Below, in pieces: positions 23,629-33,320 of a stretch of 64,000 nucleotides of DNA. The stretch lies in NCBI GenBank assembly GCA_026018925.1, contig JAKSZU010000027.1:806001-870000 (forward strand), in the 5' to 3' direction. The notes beneath the pieces were generated by a model. That model was not told where the DNA came from. It did not search any database and saw only the letters and a list, made by a program, of their open reading frames with translations. Within the stretch, counting starts at the first letter, position 1. Each line of letters starts with the position of its first letter. A program made the position numbers and the translations under genes. The DNA comes from Tupaia tana (lineage: Eukaryota; Chordata; Mammalia; Scandentia; Tupaiidae).

Positions 23629-23845
23629 TGAAATATTTTTGGTCAAAATGTGGACCTAAGGGAAACCGGAGTGCAAGCGTTTAAAGCCATCATGACACCC
23701 CAGCTATGTCCCCTTTGGAGGTTATGGTGAAGCAACCTGGTATGGGTTGGAAACCTTCAATTCCAGAGGCATACCTGGGATGAGCTACAGTACTTGTTCC
23801 ACTCAAGGATGGCTCTATATTCTGGTTACACTGGCAGCAGGGCCG
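23629..23845. repeat. 119-bp monomer block remnant, about 2 monomers
   Basis: What remains of the 5-monomer block after the deletion; matches 53668-53870 and 11308-11520. Confidence 0.82.
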
Positions 23846-24740
23846 GAAGGACTGGGATAAGAAAGAAGTGTTTTAATTTAAAAACCAAAATGTTACTGAG
23901 TAAGTACTTATTCACTCAAAAGTTCATAAGGGGTCAATTTATCATAAATTCATTCAGTTTTGTGTAATCATTATTAGTATCGCCTGACATGTTTAGCAAT
24001 GTCTTGACTTCATCCTCTCAGCTGTAATTCTGGATGCCCTTATTTAGTTCAGTTATGTGTTTTCACTGTTATTTTGATTATTACTACAGACACCATACCA
24101 AGGACACCCTTTATAATTTTACTCTAGGTCTCAGGAAGATATTGTGTTTTAGATAATTTGTTAAATATGAATCGTACTGTAAATTGATCTCAAAGGACAC
24201 CTTAGTGGTTTTTTTTTTTGTTTGTTACTATGACTTTTCTGTACCATCCAGTAAGGCCAGCAGGGGAAGGTGGAACACATGTGACTATTCACCTTGTCCT
24301 GCACCACCTTCAATAGTGAGCGGAGGGCACCCTTGGGTCAGCTAACTAGTGAGTCTTTCCCACCCTGCCCTTGAGAACTGCAGTGTGGGTGGGCCCCTTA
24401 AAACGTGTGTAAATCCACATCAGTAATTCCTCCCAGTAGACTCCTCAGTCAATATAGCAGTTTCTCCTCAGTGCCCACCTGATATCTCTGCTGGGCATTG
24501 GGTGACTGGCTACATCCACAGGGAGTACCTATTTGTGCTCCAACCTAGTGCTGAAATGTAGCCTGTGGAATTCCAGATACAGTAGGTAGGGGTTGAGGTT
24601 GTGTAATGGAGTTACAGTTCAGATGTTGGTAGTATTATGGTTAGGGATTAGAAGTTAAGGATTGATTTTAGAGGATTATTAATGAGATCTTGTGTTTGGG
24701 GGTGGCTTCTATTATTTAAGGGTTAAGGGGTAGGGATGGT
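23846..24740. repeat. Module M9 (beta1)
   Basis: A full module, counterpart of M3, M14 and M21. CTCF-like GGCCAGCAGGGGAAG at about 24251; G/T-rich tail near 24575-24720. Confidence 0.82.
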
Positions 24741-26460
24741 GGGCCCCATGTCCTTATGTGGAGCTGAGGGGAGTTGAGGTATATGCCGTGATGAAGACTA
24801 GCTTGACACCAATGCTCCATCATGGTAGAGGTTGTGTTAAAGTGGTCCAGTGTGGGCTGGAAGGCTCTTGTTTATAATTTGGAACTGGTGTGAATCTTGG
24901 ATGCATGACCCAGTCAAGGCTGGCATTAAACCACAATTCCTTTGTGGCAGAGGTTGTGTAAAAGCATCAGAGTACATGCTAGAAGGCTATGATTTCAGAT
25001 CCATATGTGGGAGAAGCTGCATTGTGCACCCTGGTCAAAGCTGGCATGATATCATTGGCTCTGTCAGTGGTGTTGGTCATTGCCAAGAAGCCTGGCAATG
25101 ATTGGGTATCTATAAGGATTTGGAGAAAGTCAGACTGTATGTCTCAGTCAAGGTTGTCATAACGGCCCAGCTTGGTCATTGGTGTTTGTTTGGTCGAGGC
25201 ATCTCTGCAGTTGCTTGAAGGCTCGGGGTCAATAGGAGGATCTGGGATTGCTGAGGTTGATGCCATGATTAAGTCTTCAGTAAGATCCTGGCTCTGACAA
25301 GTGTTGGTCAAGGATAGGTGAGCTAGTAGTGGCTGGCATGCACTGGTGCCAGGGAGGATTAGGTGGAAGGTGGAACATGTTCAGACTGTTGTGACATTTC
25401 TTCTCTGTTAGTGGCATTTGTCAGGTCAGGGTGGCCAGTGATGGCTGCAGGTCTCTAGGTCCTGAAGAATACATGGGAGAGTTACTTTGTACACCATGGC
25501 CAAGGCTGTCATGGCACCTGGGTTTGGGCAGGCAATGGGCCCAGTTGTAGGTGGAATGCTCAGGGTTTTGAAGTGTCTGATGGGACACATGCCTCAGTCA
25601 GTCAAGCATGACACTCTGGGTCCAATGGCAGTTTTGTTCATGCAGGAAGGTCTGGTGGTAGCTTGAACATTCTGTATCTGAAAAAAAACCCTTTGGGGAG
25701 CAGGGGCACATGCCCCAGTTTAGACATGTGTGGCACTCTGTTGGTCTGTATGAAGTTACCTGGCAGTGTCCAGAAGACTCTGGGTCCTTTGGGATGGCCT
25801 GGAGGTAATGGGGGCATCTGCCCCTGTCAATACTGGCACAGCTCCTCAGCTTTGGTGGTGGCATTGTTCTGGGGTGACGTCTGGTAGTGGTTAGAAATAA
25901 TCTTGGTCCTTGGTAGGACCTGGGTGTAGCTGGGGCACATGCCCCAGTGAAGATCAGCATGACATTGCTAGTTTTATTGGTAGTGTTGTTTGGGGCCAGA
26001 CAGCCTTGTGGTTGCTGCATGGTTCCAGGTTTCTGATGAGGACCTGGGGTGAACTAAGGTGCATGTCTTAGTCAAGACTGGTGCTCTATCAGCATCGTTG
26101 GCCACAATGAAGTGGCCTTAGCAGTGGCTGGATCAGTCTGAGTTCTGGCGAGGACCTTTGTGAGCCAGAATGTACTCTGTGGTCAAGACTGTTGTGACAC
26201 TCTGATGTGATATACAGCATTGTTTCAGATGAGGTGGCCTGGCAGTGGTTGGAAGGTTTTAGGTCCCATGGTGAAACTGGAGGGAGCCTGGATGTGCATT
26301 ATGTGAAGGCTGGCATGACACCCCAGTTCTGTCATTGACAGAATTCAGGTTGAAGGAGCCTGGTGCAGGTTGGAATGCTCTGGGTCATCAGGTAGACTAA
26401 GGGGAAGTTCATGTATGTGTCCCCATGAAGGCCAGTTTCACATTCCAGGTCCACCCTCAG
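24741..26460. repeat. 119-bp monomer block, about 14-15 monomers
   Basis: The left part resembles alpha2 (for example ATTTGGAACTGGTG at about 24877 and 37813), while the part after about 26000 resembles beta2, pointing to a switch inside the block. Confidence 0.82.
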
Positions 26461-26840
26461 CAGTATCAGAGGCTTAAACAGGAGTGTCTTAATTGTGAAA
26501 ACAGTGTTGGTGGAGAAGGAATTTTTCTCTCAAACTCTGTAATTCAGTCATGAATGCATTCAGTCCCTTGTAATCATCACCTGCATTACTTGACCTTGTT
26601 TAGCAGTGTTTGCAGTTAATTTTCTCATCTTGAGTCCTGGGTACCCTCCTTTAGTCCAGTAACATGAATTCATAGTTATTTTCATAAAGACCTTAGACTT
26701 CGTGCCCATCCTTGCCACGATAGTTCTTCCCTTGGTCTCAAGACTTATCTGGTTATAGACAAATTGCCATCTTTGAACTCGTAAAGTCAATTGCTACCAC
26801 TATACCTCTTGGAAGTGTTTTTAGCTCTTTTAATGTGGCT
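26461..26840. repeat. Front half of module M10 (beta1)
   Basis: Counterpart of M4, leading into C2. Confidence 0.8.
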
Positions 26841-27745
26841 TTGTCATGCACTATCTCTTATGGCCAGCAGAGGGAGCTCACGCATGGATTGTGTTTCTAG
26901 GTTTGTTACATGGCTTTGTCCTGCACTTCTTGTTATGGCCAGCAGTGGTAGCTCAACCTCAACTAAGCACACCCCATATCATGAACCACAGGGAAGAGCC
27001 AGCAGGGGGAGCATTGACTCAGCTAATAATGTCAGCAGACCAGATTAGAATGATAAAACACTGGCCTATTGCTAGCAGAGGGAGCTTAACCTCAGCGAAC
27101 CATACACCTTTTCCTGCACCACACCCAAAGCCATCAGAAGGTGATTGGTCTCACCTAACTGTGACCTCAGATCACATTATAACTTAGGAAACACTGGCCT
27201 ATGTTCAGCAGAGAAAACCCATCCTAAGTTTAACTACACACCTTATCCTGCACCATAGCTTTGACACAGCTAACAGCTGGGAGCTTTGACACAGCTAACA
27301 GTGTCAACAGACAATAGAAGATCTAATAAAATACTGGCGTTTTTTCAGGAGAGGAAACATGACGTCAGCTAACCACACAACTTTTGGTGCAGCAAAATCA
27401 AGGGCCATTAGGCAGATCTTTGACTCAGCAAGCAGTGTTATCAGACCATAGTGGAAGTAATGAAACATCTGTCTATGGCCAGCAGAGGGAGCTGAAGCTC
27501 AGGTAACTGCACACCTTATCCTGTACCACAGCCAAGAGTCATTCGGGGGAGTTTTGACTCAGTTTGCAATGTCAGCTGACCACATTAGAGCTAACGGAAC
27601 AGTAGCCTATTGCCAGCAGAGGGAACTCAACATCAGGTAACCACACACCTTATCTTGTACCGCAAACAAAAAAACAGCAAGGTAAGCTTTGACTCAGCTA
27701 ACAGTGTCCACAGATCACATTAAGACCCATGAAACAGTGGCCTAT
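26841..27745 (+). repeat. CTCF-like array C2, about 7 units
   Basis: Same 133-bp unit as C1, starting with the strong site TGGCCAGCAGAGGGAGC (26861). Includes an exact TGACTCAGCA at about 27420. It ends abruptly after GTGGCCTATGA, where cassette K begins, rather than returning to a module. Confidence 0.87.
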
Positions 27746-27815
27746 GAGTTAGGAAGAATCCTGCTCATCAGAGACTCTTTTCATGTTCTTTTTTTTTTTT
27801 TTTTCTAGATTATCT

Positions 27816-28163
27816 TCACGATGTCAGAGGCCGAGCAATGTCACTGGCACAAGGTATATATGGAATCCGATAGCGTTTTTCCATGATCCACTCTAGCACA
27901 TTGAGTGAGTCTGTCTTTGGAACATTTATCTGCTGAATTTGTTTCTTTGACAAAGCCACCATTTCGAGAGCATCCAACAAGTAGTTGAAAAAGTTTCTGC
28001 AGGGTACACCCGGTCCCATGTGATCCACATGGGCCTTGCTCATCCTAGGCATTTGGCACCCCAAATGCATCAGCTTCTCAGCTAGAGTCTCGGAGACCCT
28101 TACTCGGGGCCTTGGAGTGACCTTGCCATCATGTAAGCTGGGACTTTGGATGCCTGTTCCTGG
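27816..28163 (-). pseudogene. Coding-like open frame in K1, identity unknown
   Basis: Open for about 115 codons on the minus strand, with an internal Met at 28070 giving 84 residues. The residues look like a real folded protein (FFNYLLDALEMVALSKKQI, TDSLNVLEWIMEK) rather than satellite translation. I do not recognise the family. It stops at TGA, 7 codons after IPYIPCASD, and a T-run (27789-27806) lies just beyond the stop: on the minus strand this is an A-run about 10-15 nt after the stop, as expected for a retrocopy. The copy in K2 keeps the frame with six residue changes. Best guess: the 3' end of a processed pseudogene or a captured exon. Confidence 0.5.
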
Positions 28164-28715
28164 CTAGTCTATTCTCCCCTAGGCCTCAGGACCTCTGAGA
28201 CGTGTGGCCTAGTGCTCTGCCCAGAAGGTTTCTCCTAAAGATCTCTGGGAGGTGTCTTCTTGACTCTGTGTAGAAGCCTTTCTTCCAGAGGCCTCTGGGT
28301 AGTCTGACCTTCTGCTTGAAAGCCTTTCTCGACGCAGGCTTCCGTTTCATGCCATGTGGCACGATGCCGGAGGTCCTTCCTCCTCCTGGAGGCCACGTGG
28401 CAGTGCAGTCTGGCACCACACCCAGAAGCTTCCTCTGGGAGCTCTCTGTGTAATGCTGCATGTTATGGTTTAGGGCACTGAAGTTCAGGAGGAAGGATAA
28501 CATGGGCACCAAGGGGTACCTGTTGGTAGAACAGTTTCTGTGTGTCTGACCCACACAGGTTGGTTCTGGGTTTACTTCCTAAGCACATCTGCCATGAGTG
28601 CCCGAGACATGGCCCTGGCTGAGGCTGGAGGTGGATAGGCCATGAGGAACTTGTAGGTGATGCCTGCCTCTCTGTGTCTCCTTGAAGAAATGAATAAATT
28701 TTAAGAAACGATCAG
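28164..28715 (-). pseudogene. Second coding-like stretch in K1, interrupted
   Basis: The minus strand reads QKLFYQQVPLG, ILPPELQCPKP, RATWHETEAC and RPLEERLLHRVKK, ending in RDL and a stop near 28232. One in-frame stop after QCPKP interrupts it here, while K2 is open at that point. No family recognised. An overlapping frame (28554-28186) is also open in both copies. The plus-strand text AAATGAATAAATTTTAAG (about 28689) looks like a retroposon tail, so part of this stretch could be an old SINE instead of coding sequence. Confidence 0.35.
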
Positions 28716-28722
28716 CCATGCC

Positions 28723-28968
28723 TGGAGGCCAGCAGGTGGAGCAGAGGCTATGTGACTGCACTCCCACATGCAAGCTGTGGTTCAAGTCCCAGACCTGATG
28801 GCTTCAAAATCATACTGGGCAGTGTGTGTGCATGCCCAAGATCCCAGAAGAACAGAGGGGAAGGGATTTCAGTGTGGCCATCTCCCCTGGGGGGGCGGAA
28901 ACAGTATTTTCTTACTTTCCCTCTCATTTGCCTCTCTCTCTCACCCTCGTCCCCCGCTACCCCAAGCA

Positions 28969-29016
<48 letters not shown>

Positions 29017-29036
29017 CACACAGACACACACATACC
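28723..29036 (+). mobile_element. SINE, plus strand, with (CA)n tail
   Basis: Aligns with the complete SINEs: CCAGCAG start, GCTATGT, ACTCCCAC, a B-box-like GGTTCAAGTCC (one mismatch to GGTTCGANTCC), GCCCAAGATCCC, GGAAGGGATT and CCATCTCCCCTGGGGG. It ends in a CA microsatellite (about 28975-29012) instead of poly-A. Moderately diverged, and shared with K2 at 59039. Confidence 0.8.
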
Positions 29037-29262
29037 CTAAGGCACAATCCTCTCCACGATACAATTTGTGGATACCTTTGCTGGGAACTCAACTGGGATG
29101 CTGCCAAGTCTGTAGATAGGGTTAGAGAGATCATCTTTGAATGATTATGAGCATCCTCATCTTGAACGGGAAATTTCTGTGCGTGTATTTATACATCTTT
29201 TGATTTATTTCAACTGGTTCAAGGTTTGGTGAATGTATGTTTGCAAGAGTTCTATTTGACTT

Positions 29263-29353
29263 CTTGATTCTGGGAATGCACACACATGTGCTCAGTGCAT
29301 CTCTCTGGTGGTCAGGATCGGGACTCAAACTTTGTGGTTGACTAAATGGGATC
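29263..29353 (-). mobile_element. SINE head fragment
   Basis: GATTCTGGGAATGCACACAC and GGTCAGGATCGGGACTCAAA correspond to GGATCTTGGGCACGCACGCA and the B-box region of the family. Only the tRNA-like half is recognisable. Confidence 0.55.
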
Positions 29354-29391
29354 CATCGTTTTCGCTTGGGTGTTGGTTTTAGAGAGACTGT

Positions 29392-29567
29392 GTTGGTTTT
29401 GGAGAGACATTTGTTTTAATACTATGGGGTGGGTACATGTGCTAGCTGGATAGGCAGAGAGAGGCAGGGAGTCAGAAAGTAGGGAAACACACCCTATTCC
29501 CTGGGGGGCATAGGTACACAACCATCTCTTTCCTCTCTTCTCTTGTCGGGATTCTGGTTTCTCATGA
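29392..29567 (-). mobile_element. SINE body fragment
   Basis: GGCAGAGAGAGGCAGGGAGT, CCCTGGGGGGCATAGGT and GTCGGGATTCTGG follow the order of the family body (CAGACAGAGAG, CCCCAGGGGGGATGG, CTCGGGATCTTGG). No head is recognised at the right end. Confidence 0.6.
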
Positions 29568-29584
29568 ATATATTCATAGAACAA

Positions 29585-29885
29585 GGGCCTGTGGGTCTCA
29601 GTGATTTGTGCTGTATTATCAATGAGGTGTGTTGTGGGTCAAAATGGGGTGTGCTGTGCATCTCAGTGAATTGTGGTGAGGGTCTCAGTGAGGTTTGCTG
29701 TGGCTGTCAGTGAGGTTCGAGTTTGAGTATGGTGTGCTGTGTGTTGCAGTTTTGTGCTGTTGAACTCAGTGATGTGTGCATTGGTCTGATTGTTGTGTTC
29801 CAGATTGCCACTCGTGGGCTGTGGGTTAAGGTAGATAGTGTTGTGGATTTCAGTGAACTTAGCTGTGGGACATAGGTTGGCTGTG
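29585..29885. repeat. Degenerate GT-rich minisatellite
   Basis: Irregular repeats of a 24-30-bp motif close to GTCTCAGTGAGGTGTGCTGTG, ending where the monomers resume. Repeated in K2. Confidence 0.65.
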
Positions 29886-30770
29886 TGTCTCAGTGAAGAG
29901 TACCAGGGAAAGCTGGACAAGACCAGCTTGTCACCTGGGCTTTGTCAGGGACTTTGGACAGAGCTAGTGACTTGTTTGTAGCTGAAAGACCCAAGGTCCT
30001 GAGAAGGTCTTGGGGGACCTGGGGCACATGCCTCCATCCAGGCTGGCATGACAGCCTGGCTCCATCAATAGCATTTAGGGTGAAGTGGACTGATGGTGGC
30101 TAGAAGGCTCCAGGTCCAAGGAAGGACCTGGTGGGGGATCCAAGTGGCATGCCTTTGTCAAGATCAGTGTGACACTCCAGTTTCATTAGTGTCATTTGTT
30201 GGGGTGATGCAGCCTGATAGTGCCTGGAAGACTTTGGGTCCTGGGAAGGACTTTGCGGGAGGTGGTTGAGGTGTCACCTGGTCAAGACTGCCAGAACATC
30301 CTGGTTCTGTCAGCAGCATTGGTTGGAACAAGGTTGCATGGTGGTGATGGGAAGGGTGAACTAGGATTCATGTCTAGATCAAGACTAGCATGACACTCTA
30401 CCTCTGCTAGCATTGTTGTTAAGAGCAAAGTGGCCTGTTAGTGTCTGGATAACTCTGGGTCCCAGAGAGGACTTGGGGGGGGGGGTGTCAAGGTGTGTGT
30501 CAGTCAATGCTGGGCTTACGAGAAAACTTCTTTGACAGTGTTGTTTGTGGTGAAGTGGCCCAACTGGAAGGTTGTGGGTTCTGGGAAGGACCTGGCAGGA
30601 GCTGGGGTGCATGCTTTGTTAAGGCCATCATGACACCGTAGCTCTGTCACTGTCACAGGTCGGGTTGAAGAGGTGTGAGGTGGAATGATCTAGTTTCCAA
30701 GGTGGGCTGAGAGGAATATTGGGCATGTACCCCTGTCAAGGCCAGTTTTGCACTTCATCTCTGTCATTGA
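29886..30770. repeat. 119-bp monomer block, about 7-8 monomers
   Basis: Spacing 118-125 bp (starts near 29994, 30112 and 30237). Homologous to the right part of the alpha 12-monomer block (about 20190-21045). A G-run of 9 lies at about 30475. Confidence 0.82.
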
Positions 30771-31645
30771 GAGCACCAGGGCCTTAGAAAGGATTGCCTT
30801 AAGCTCCAAAACACAATGTGATTGTATAAGGAATTTTTCACTCTATTTTCCTAACTCAATAATAAGTCATGAATCCATTTAGTCACATATAATCATTGCC
30901 ACTGTTGACTGGTCTTGTTTATCAGTGTTCTGAATCTACCATCTGAGGCATAGACCTATCATTAGTTCTGTAATGTGACCTAATAGATTTTGCTGTAATG
31001 ACCTTAGGCATGATAGATAACCAGAACACCCATCATAGTTGTTTGCTAGGTAATCTGGTTACAGACGATTCGCCAAATATGAACCCTAAATTTGATCCCA
31101 CCGAATAGCGGAGAGGAAGTTTTTAGCTCTATTAATGTAAGTTTTCTTGCACTACCTCCCATGGTCAGCAGAGGGAGCGCAATCTCTGATAACTACATAC
31201 CTTGTCCTGCATCACCACAGATAGCCAGCAGGGGGAGCTTTGGATCAGCTAACCAGAGAGGCTTGTCTTTCCCATACCTGATGAGAGGAATGTGGGTGGA
31301 TCCCCTTTTCACTAATGAAAATTTGTATTTTTAATTTCTCCCAGTACGCATCTCAGCCACCATGAGGAGTTTCTCTTCAATGTGCACCTGAAATCTCTGC
31401 TGGCCATTTCACACTGTCCTCTTCCACAGTGAGTATCTCATTGATTCTTCAACATGGTGCTTAGGCACAATCTGAGGGCAACCAGAGATGGTACATAGGG
31501 GTTGTGTTTGTGTTATGGGGTTAGGGTCGGGTTAATGTTAGGGTTATGTTTATGGGCTAGTAGTTGGGATTGGAGTTTGAGTTTAGAAATTATAGTTTGT
31601 GTGTTGGCATTAGCATTTGCTGTAAGATTTTTAGTTTAGACTACT
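30771..31645. repeat. Module M11 (beta1)
   Basis: A full module, near-identical to M23. Its tail has GGGGTTAGGGTCGGGTTAAT and GTTAGGGTTATG (about 31517-31548). Confidence 0.84.
31163..31240 (+). promoter_or_regulatory. Pair of CTCF-like sites in M11
   Basis: GGTCAGCAGAGGGAGCGC starts at 31163 and GCCAGCAGGGGGAGC at 31224, 61 bp apart. The first keeps GAGCGC, close to strong CTCF sites. Motif match only. Confidence 0.5.
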
Positions 31646-32485
31646 AGTGGATCAGGGTGGAAGGCTGCAAATTCAGAGGCAGAGCTGTGGGGAACCTGTG
31701 ATACACTCAGTGGTCAAGACTGCCATAACACTCTGGCTCTGTAGGTAATGCAGGTCAGTCTCAATGGCCCAGTGTAGCCTTGGAGGCTCCAGTTCCCATG
31801 TAGTATCTGCAGAGAGCTGGGATACACACCATAGTGAAGTCTGGCATGTCTCCCTGGCTCTGTTGCTGTCAATGTTTGGGTCAGTGCAGTCAAGTGTAGG
31901 CTGGAAAGCTTTGTGTAATGAGTCAGATCTGGGTGGATCTGGGCTGCACACCTCTGTAAAGGTCGGTGTAGCACTCTGAATTCTTTGGAGCAGAGATTGA
32001 GTTGAAGTGGTCTGACTAAAAGCTGGAAGGCTCTGATCCTGAGGTAAACCTGAGGAGAGCTAGTATGTATGACCCAGTCTAGGACAGCACCATACTATAG
32101 GTCATTTAGTGATGCAGGTAGGTTAAAGAAGCCTGTCGTTGACCGAATGGCTCTGGGAGATCCCCCTAGGCAGGGACCTGCGAAGTACACCCTGTTTAAG
32201 GCTGTCATGATGTCTGCTTTTGTCAGTTGTAGAAGTCTGGCCAAAGGTCCAATTATTAGCTAGAGGATTCTGAGTTCAAAGCTGTTCCTGAGGGAAGCTG
32301 GAGTGCAGGCTCTATTCAAAGCCAGCATGATATCCCAGCTACGTATGTGGTGGAAATCAGGATCAAATAAGCTGGTGTGGGCTGGAATAGCTCAAGTATT
32401 GAGGTATACCTGGGGGACATGCAGTGCTTTGTGCAGTCATGTCTGGCTCTGCATTTTAGCTTCATCAGGAGCAGCGTTGGATGGA
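31646..32485. repeat. 119-bp monomer block, about 7 monomers (copy 1/copy 2 border)
   Basis: The landmark opening copy 2 is at 32032. Matches 61976-62810. Confidence 0.82.
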
Positions 32486-33320
32486 TGGGGATAGGAATGC
32501 GTGCTCTAGTACTAAAAACACAATGATACTAAGTAATTTTTCAGTAAAAAAATCCATAAGTGGATAATCAGTCCTGAACTCATTCAGCACCACGTAATCA
32601 CCATGAGTATTGCTTGATTATGTTTAGCTGTATTTAAAATCCATCTTCTTAGAATCCTGGAGACCCTTATTAGCCCAGTGATATGAGTTATTTTCTTAAT
32701 GACCTCAGAGAACATACATAGAACACCTATCATTGTTCTCAGTAGGTCTCAAGAGTTGATCTTGTTATACACAAATCCTGACAACTGGACCCTGAAGTCA
32801 GTTGATCCCACAAGACACCCAGGTGTGGGTTTTTTTTTTTTTTTTTTGGCTCTGTTAATGTGACTATGTTTTGTGCCACCTGCCATGATCTGCATGGGGA
32901 TCTAGGCCACATCTAACCAGTCACACTGTTTTGCACTGCCCCCAAAAGCCAGCAGAGAGAGCTTTGGCTCACGGCCTTTCCTGCCCTGCCTCTGAGAATA
33001 GCAGTGTGTGTGGACGCCCTTACAACTTGTGAAAACTTGCATTGATAATTTTTCCCAGCAGGCACCTCAGTGAACACATTATCTTCTCCCAGAGAGCATT
33101 GCTGGGCATTGGGTGGCTGGCCCCATCTGTGGCAGTACGCATATGTGCCCCAACCTAATGTGGAATGCTGTAGGTCATAGGTAATGTTTGGAATTGATTG
33201 ATGGAGATATGGTTAGGACTAGAGTAACGGTTACAGTTACAGATGTTTGAAGTTTGGTGATTTGGTTAGAAGTTACTGGTTAGATTTTAGTGTTTTGTGG
33301 TTAGAGGATGAGGCTCATAG
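32486..33320. repeat. Module M12 (alpha2)
   Basis: Counterpart of M1. The T-rich site holds 18 T (32830-32847) against 53 in M1. CTCF-like CCAGCAGAGAGAGC at about 32949. Confidence 0.84.

Larger units (their letters stand above)
27746..29885. repeat. Cassette K1, non-satellite insert of beta1
   Basis: About 2.1 kb without monomer or module text, found again at 58063-60215 and only in beta halves. Order: a T-run, a short coding-like frame on the minus strand, a second coding-like stretch, three SINE copies or fragments, and a degenerate minisatellite. It is flanked by the short CTCF-like array and by a monomer that in alpha lies in the 12-monomer block, so it looks like an insertion with loss of the module and blocks that alpha has in between. 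Confidence 0.85.
5460..32031. repeat. Large repeat copy 1 (halves alpha1 and beta1)
   Basis: Alpha1 spans 5460-22303 (16,844 bp) and beta1 spans 22304-32031 (9,728 bp). Compared with copy 2 it has an extra solo LTR (9875-11123), a CTCF-like array shorter by seven units, no SINE at the sites matching 50084 and 55604, and a deletion of about 3.9 kb in copy-2 coordinates, with its junction at 23,628. These events account for most of the 3,757-bp length difference. Confidence 0.93.

Noticed and set aside
27785-27812. Plus-strand splice acceptor (T-run followed by CTAG) opening an exon
   Set aside because: The coding-like frame is on the other strand, where the same run reads as an A-tail past the stop; no plus-strand frame continues.
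28748-29144. Open frames of 90-130 codons, and THTHTH or VCVCVC proteins, near 8835, 28900, 52450 and 59290
   Set aside because: They are translations of CA/GT microsatellites and SINE text in several frames at once; no start context or conserved protein features.
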